Shown: in pieces, positions 39,041 through 39,302 of the stretch
How the letters are laid out: every line of letters begins with the position of its first letter
Numbering within the stretch: position 1 is the stretch's first letter
From: Streptomyces violens
GTDB taxonomy: Bacteria; Actinomycetota; Actinomycetes; Streptomycetales; Streptomycetaceae
NCBI RefSeq assembly: GCF_000717745.1
Contig: NZ_JOBH01000029.1
Location: 1 to 39,302, forward strand
DNA: 39,302 bases
Reading direction: 5' to 3'
The notes under the pieces: model-generated
Told to the model about the DNA's origin: nothing
What the model saw: only the letters and a program-made list of their open reading frames with translations
The model's database searches: none
Position numbers and translations under genes: made by a program

Positions 39041-39302
39041 GTGGTGGCGGCGGAGCGGTGGCGTGGAGAGCCGCGTGAAGAGCGGCGGGTGGGGAACCTG
39101 GCCGAGCCGCGGACGGGGACGGTCGACCGCCGGGCGGAAGTGGCAGAGATCGGGCGGCTGTTCAAGGGGGCGTCGGGCGAAGGTCCGGTGCGGCTGGTGA
39201 CGCTGACCGGGGTCGGCGGGGTGGGGAAGACCCGGGTGGCGCTGAATGCCGCCGCCGCACTCGAGCCCCGCTTCCGCGACGGGGCGTGGCTGGTGGAGCT
39301 CT
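39041..39302 (+). CDS. AfsR-type STAND/NB-ARC ATPase regulator, partial at right edge
   Basis: GTG 39041 follows GGGAGGG with a 6-bp gap. The 87 codons present read RRAEVAEIGRLFKGASGEGP, VRLVTLTGVGGVGKTRVALN (P-loop GVGGVGKT) and FRDGAWLVEL: the opening of an NB-ARC/STAND ATPase as in AfsR-like and LuxR-type regulators. The absence of a DNA-binding domain before the P-loop means any HTH or sensor domain must lie downstream, outside the window. Role (regulator or defence NTPase) cannot be decided. Confidence 0.8.
   Translation, partial: MVAAERWRGEPREERRVGNLAEPRTGTVDRRAEVAEIGRLFKGASGEGPVRLVTLTGVGGVGKTRVALNAAAALEPRFRDGAWLVEL

Overview
The window is high-GC DNA with strong G/C third-position codon bias, GTG starts, actinobacterial protein families (DUF6308, DUF6177, DUF6507, TniQ, GlxA-type AraC, STAND regulators) and an actinobacterial initiator tRNA. 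Together these point to Streptomyces or a close relative. Gene density, many truncated or frameshifted genes, an insertion sequence, a decayed integrase and debris of mobile elements indicate an accessory region rather than core chromosome. Family names are assigned from memory of motifs; no database search was run.

Layout. 0-4.4 kb: a minimal nucleotidyltransferase and a DUF6615 protein diverge from overlapping start codons; a degenerate IS5-type element (1951-2797) sits between converging reading frames; then a winged-helix-like unknown protein and a broken PD-(D/E)XK-like gene. 4.5-11.4 kb: a frameshifted SF2 helicase, a TniQ-family protein, an unknown protein with two compensating frameshifts, a SEC-C zinc protein and a DUF6308 protein. 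12.2-16.2 kb: a compact plus-strand operon of a small membrane peptide, two different membrane-anchored Mrr-type nucleases and a membrane-anchored STAND ATPase with TPRs. I consider this the best candidate for an undescribed (probably defence) system. 16.2-17.7 kb: gene fragments, a T8G9 homopolymer and a small membrane protein.

17.8-21.1 kb: a minus-strand operon of two secreted proteins, one a NucA/NucB-type DNase, plus a small acidic cytoplasmic protein that could be an inhibitor; 11-nt direct repeats resembling a PHO box lie upstream. 21.7-26.6 kb: a type VII secretion-type cassette: DUF6177, DUF6507, an 803-residue polymorphic toxin with a His/Gly-rich linker and a nuclease-like C-terminus, and its likely immunity protein. 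26.9-28.9 kb: wreckage (HNH nuclease, short coiled-coil gene, N-terminal piece of gamma-glutamyltransferase, transposase tail).

29-31.1 kb: an intact alpha/beta hydrolase divergent from a GlxA/AraC-type regulator with a palindrome between them. 31.5-34 kb: the 3' end of an amidohydrolase fused to a decayed tyrosine integrase, and a frameshifted DinB-like gene. 34-35.2 kb: no clear gene, but iteron-like repeats and a 149-bp inverted-repeat element. 35.2-39.3 kb: an unknown protein, an EF-hand-like remnant, a MerR-type regulator, a perfect 32-bp palindrome, repeat-rich DNA with small mobile-element gene fragments, the initiator tRNA with a strong terminator, a CoiA-like protein, a 10-bp iteron array, and the start of an AfsR-type STAND ATPase running off the right edge.
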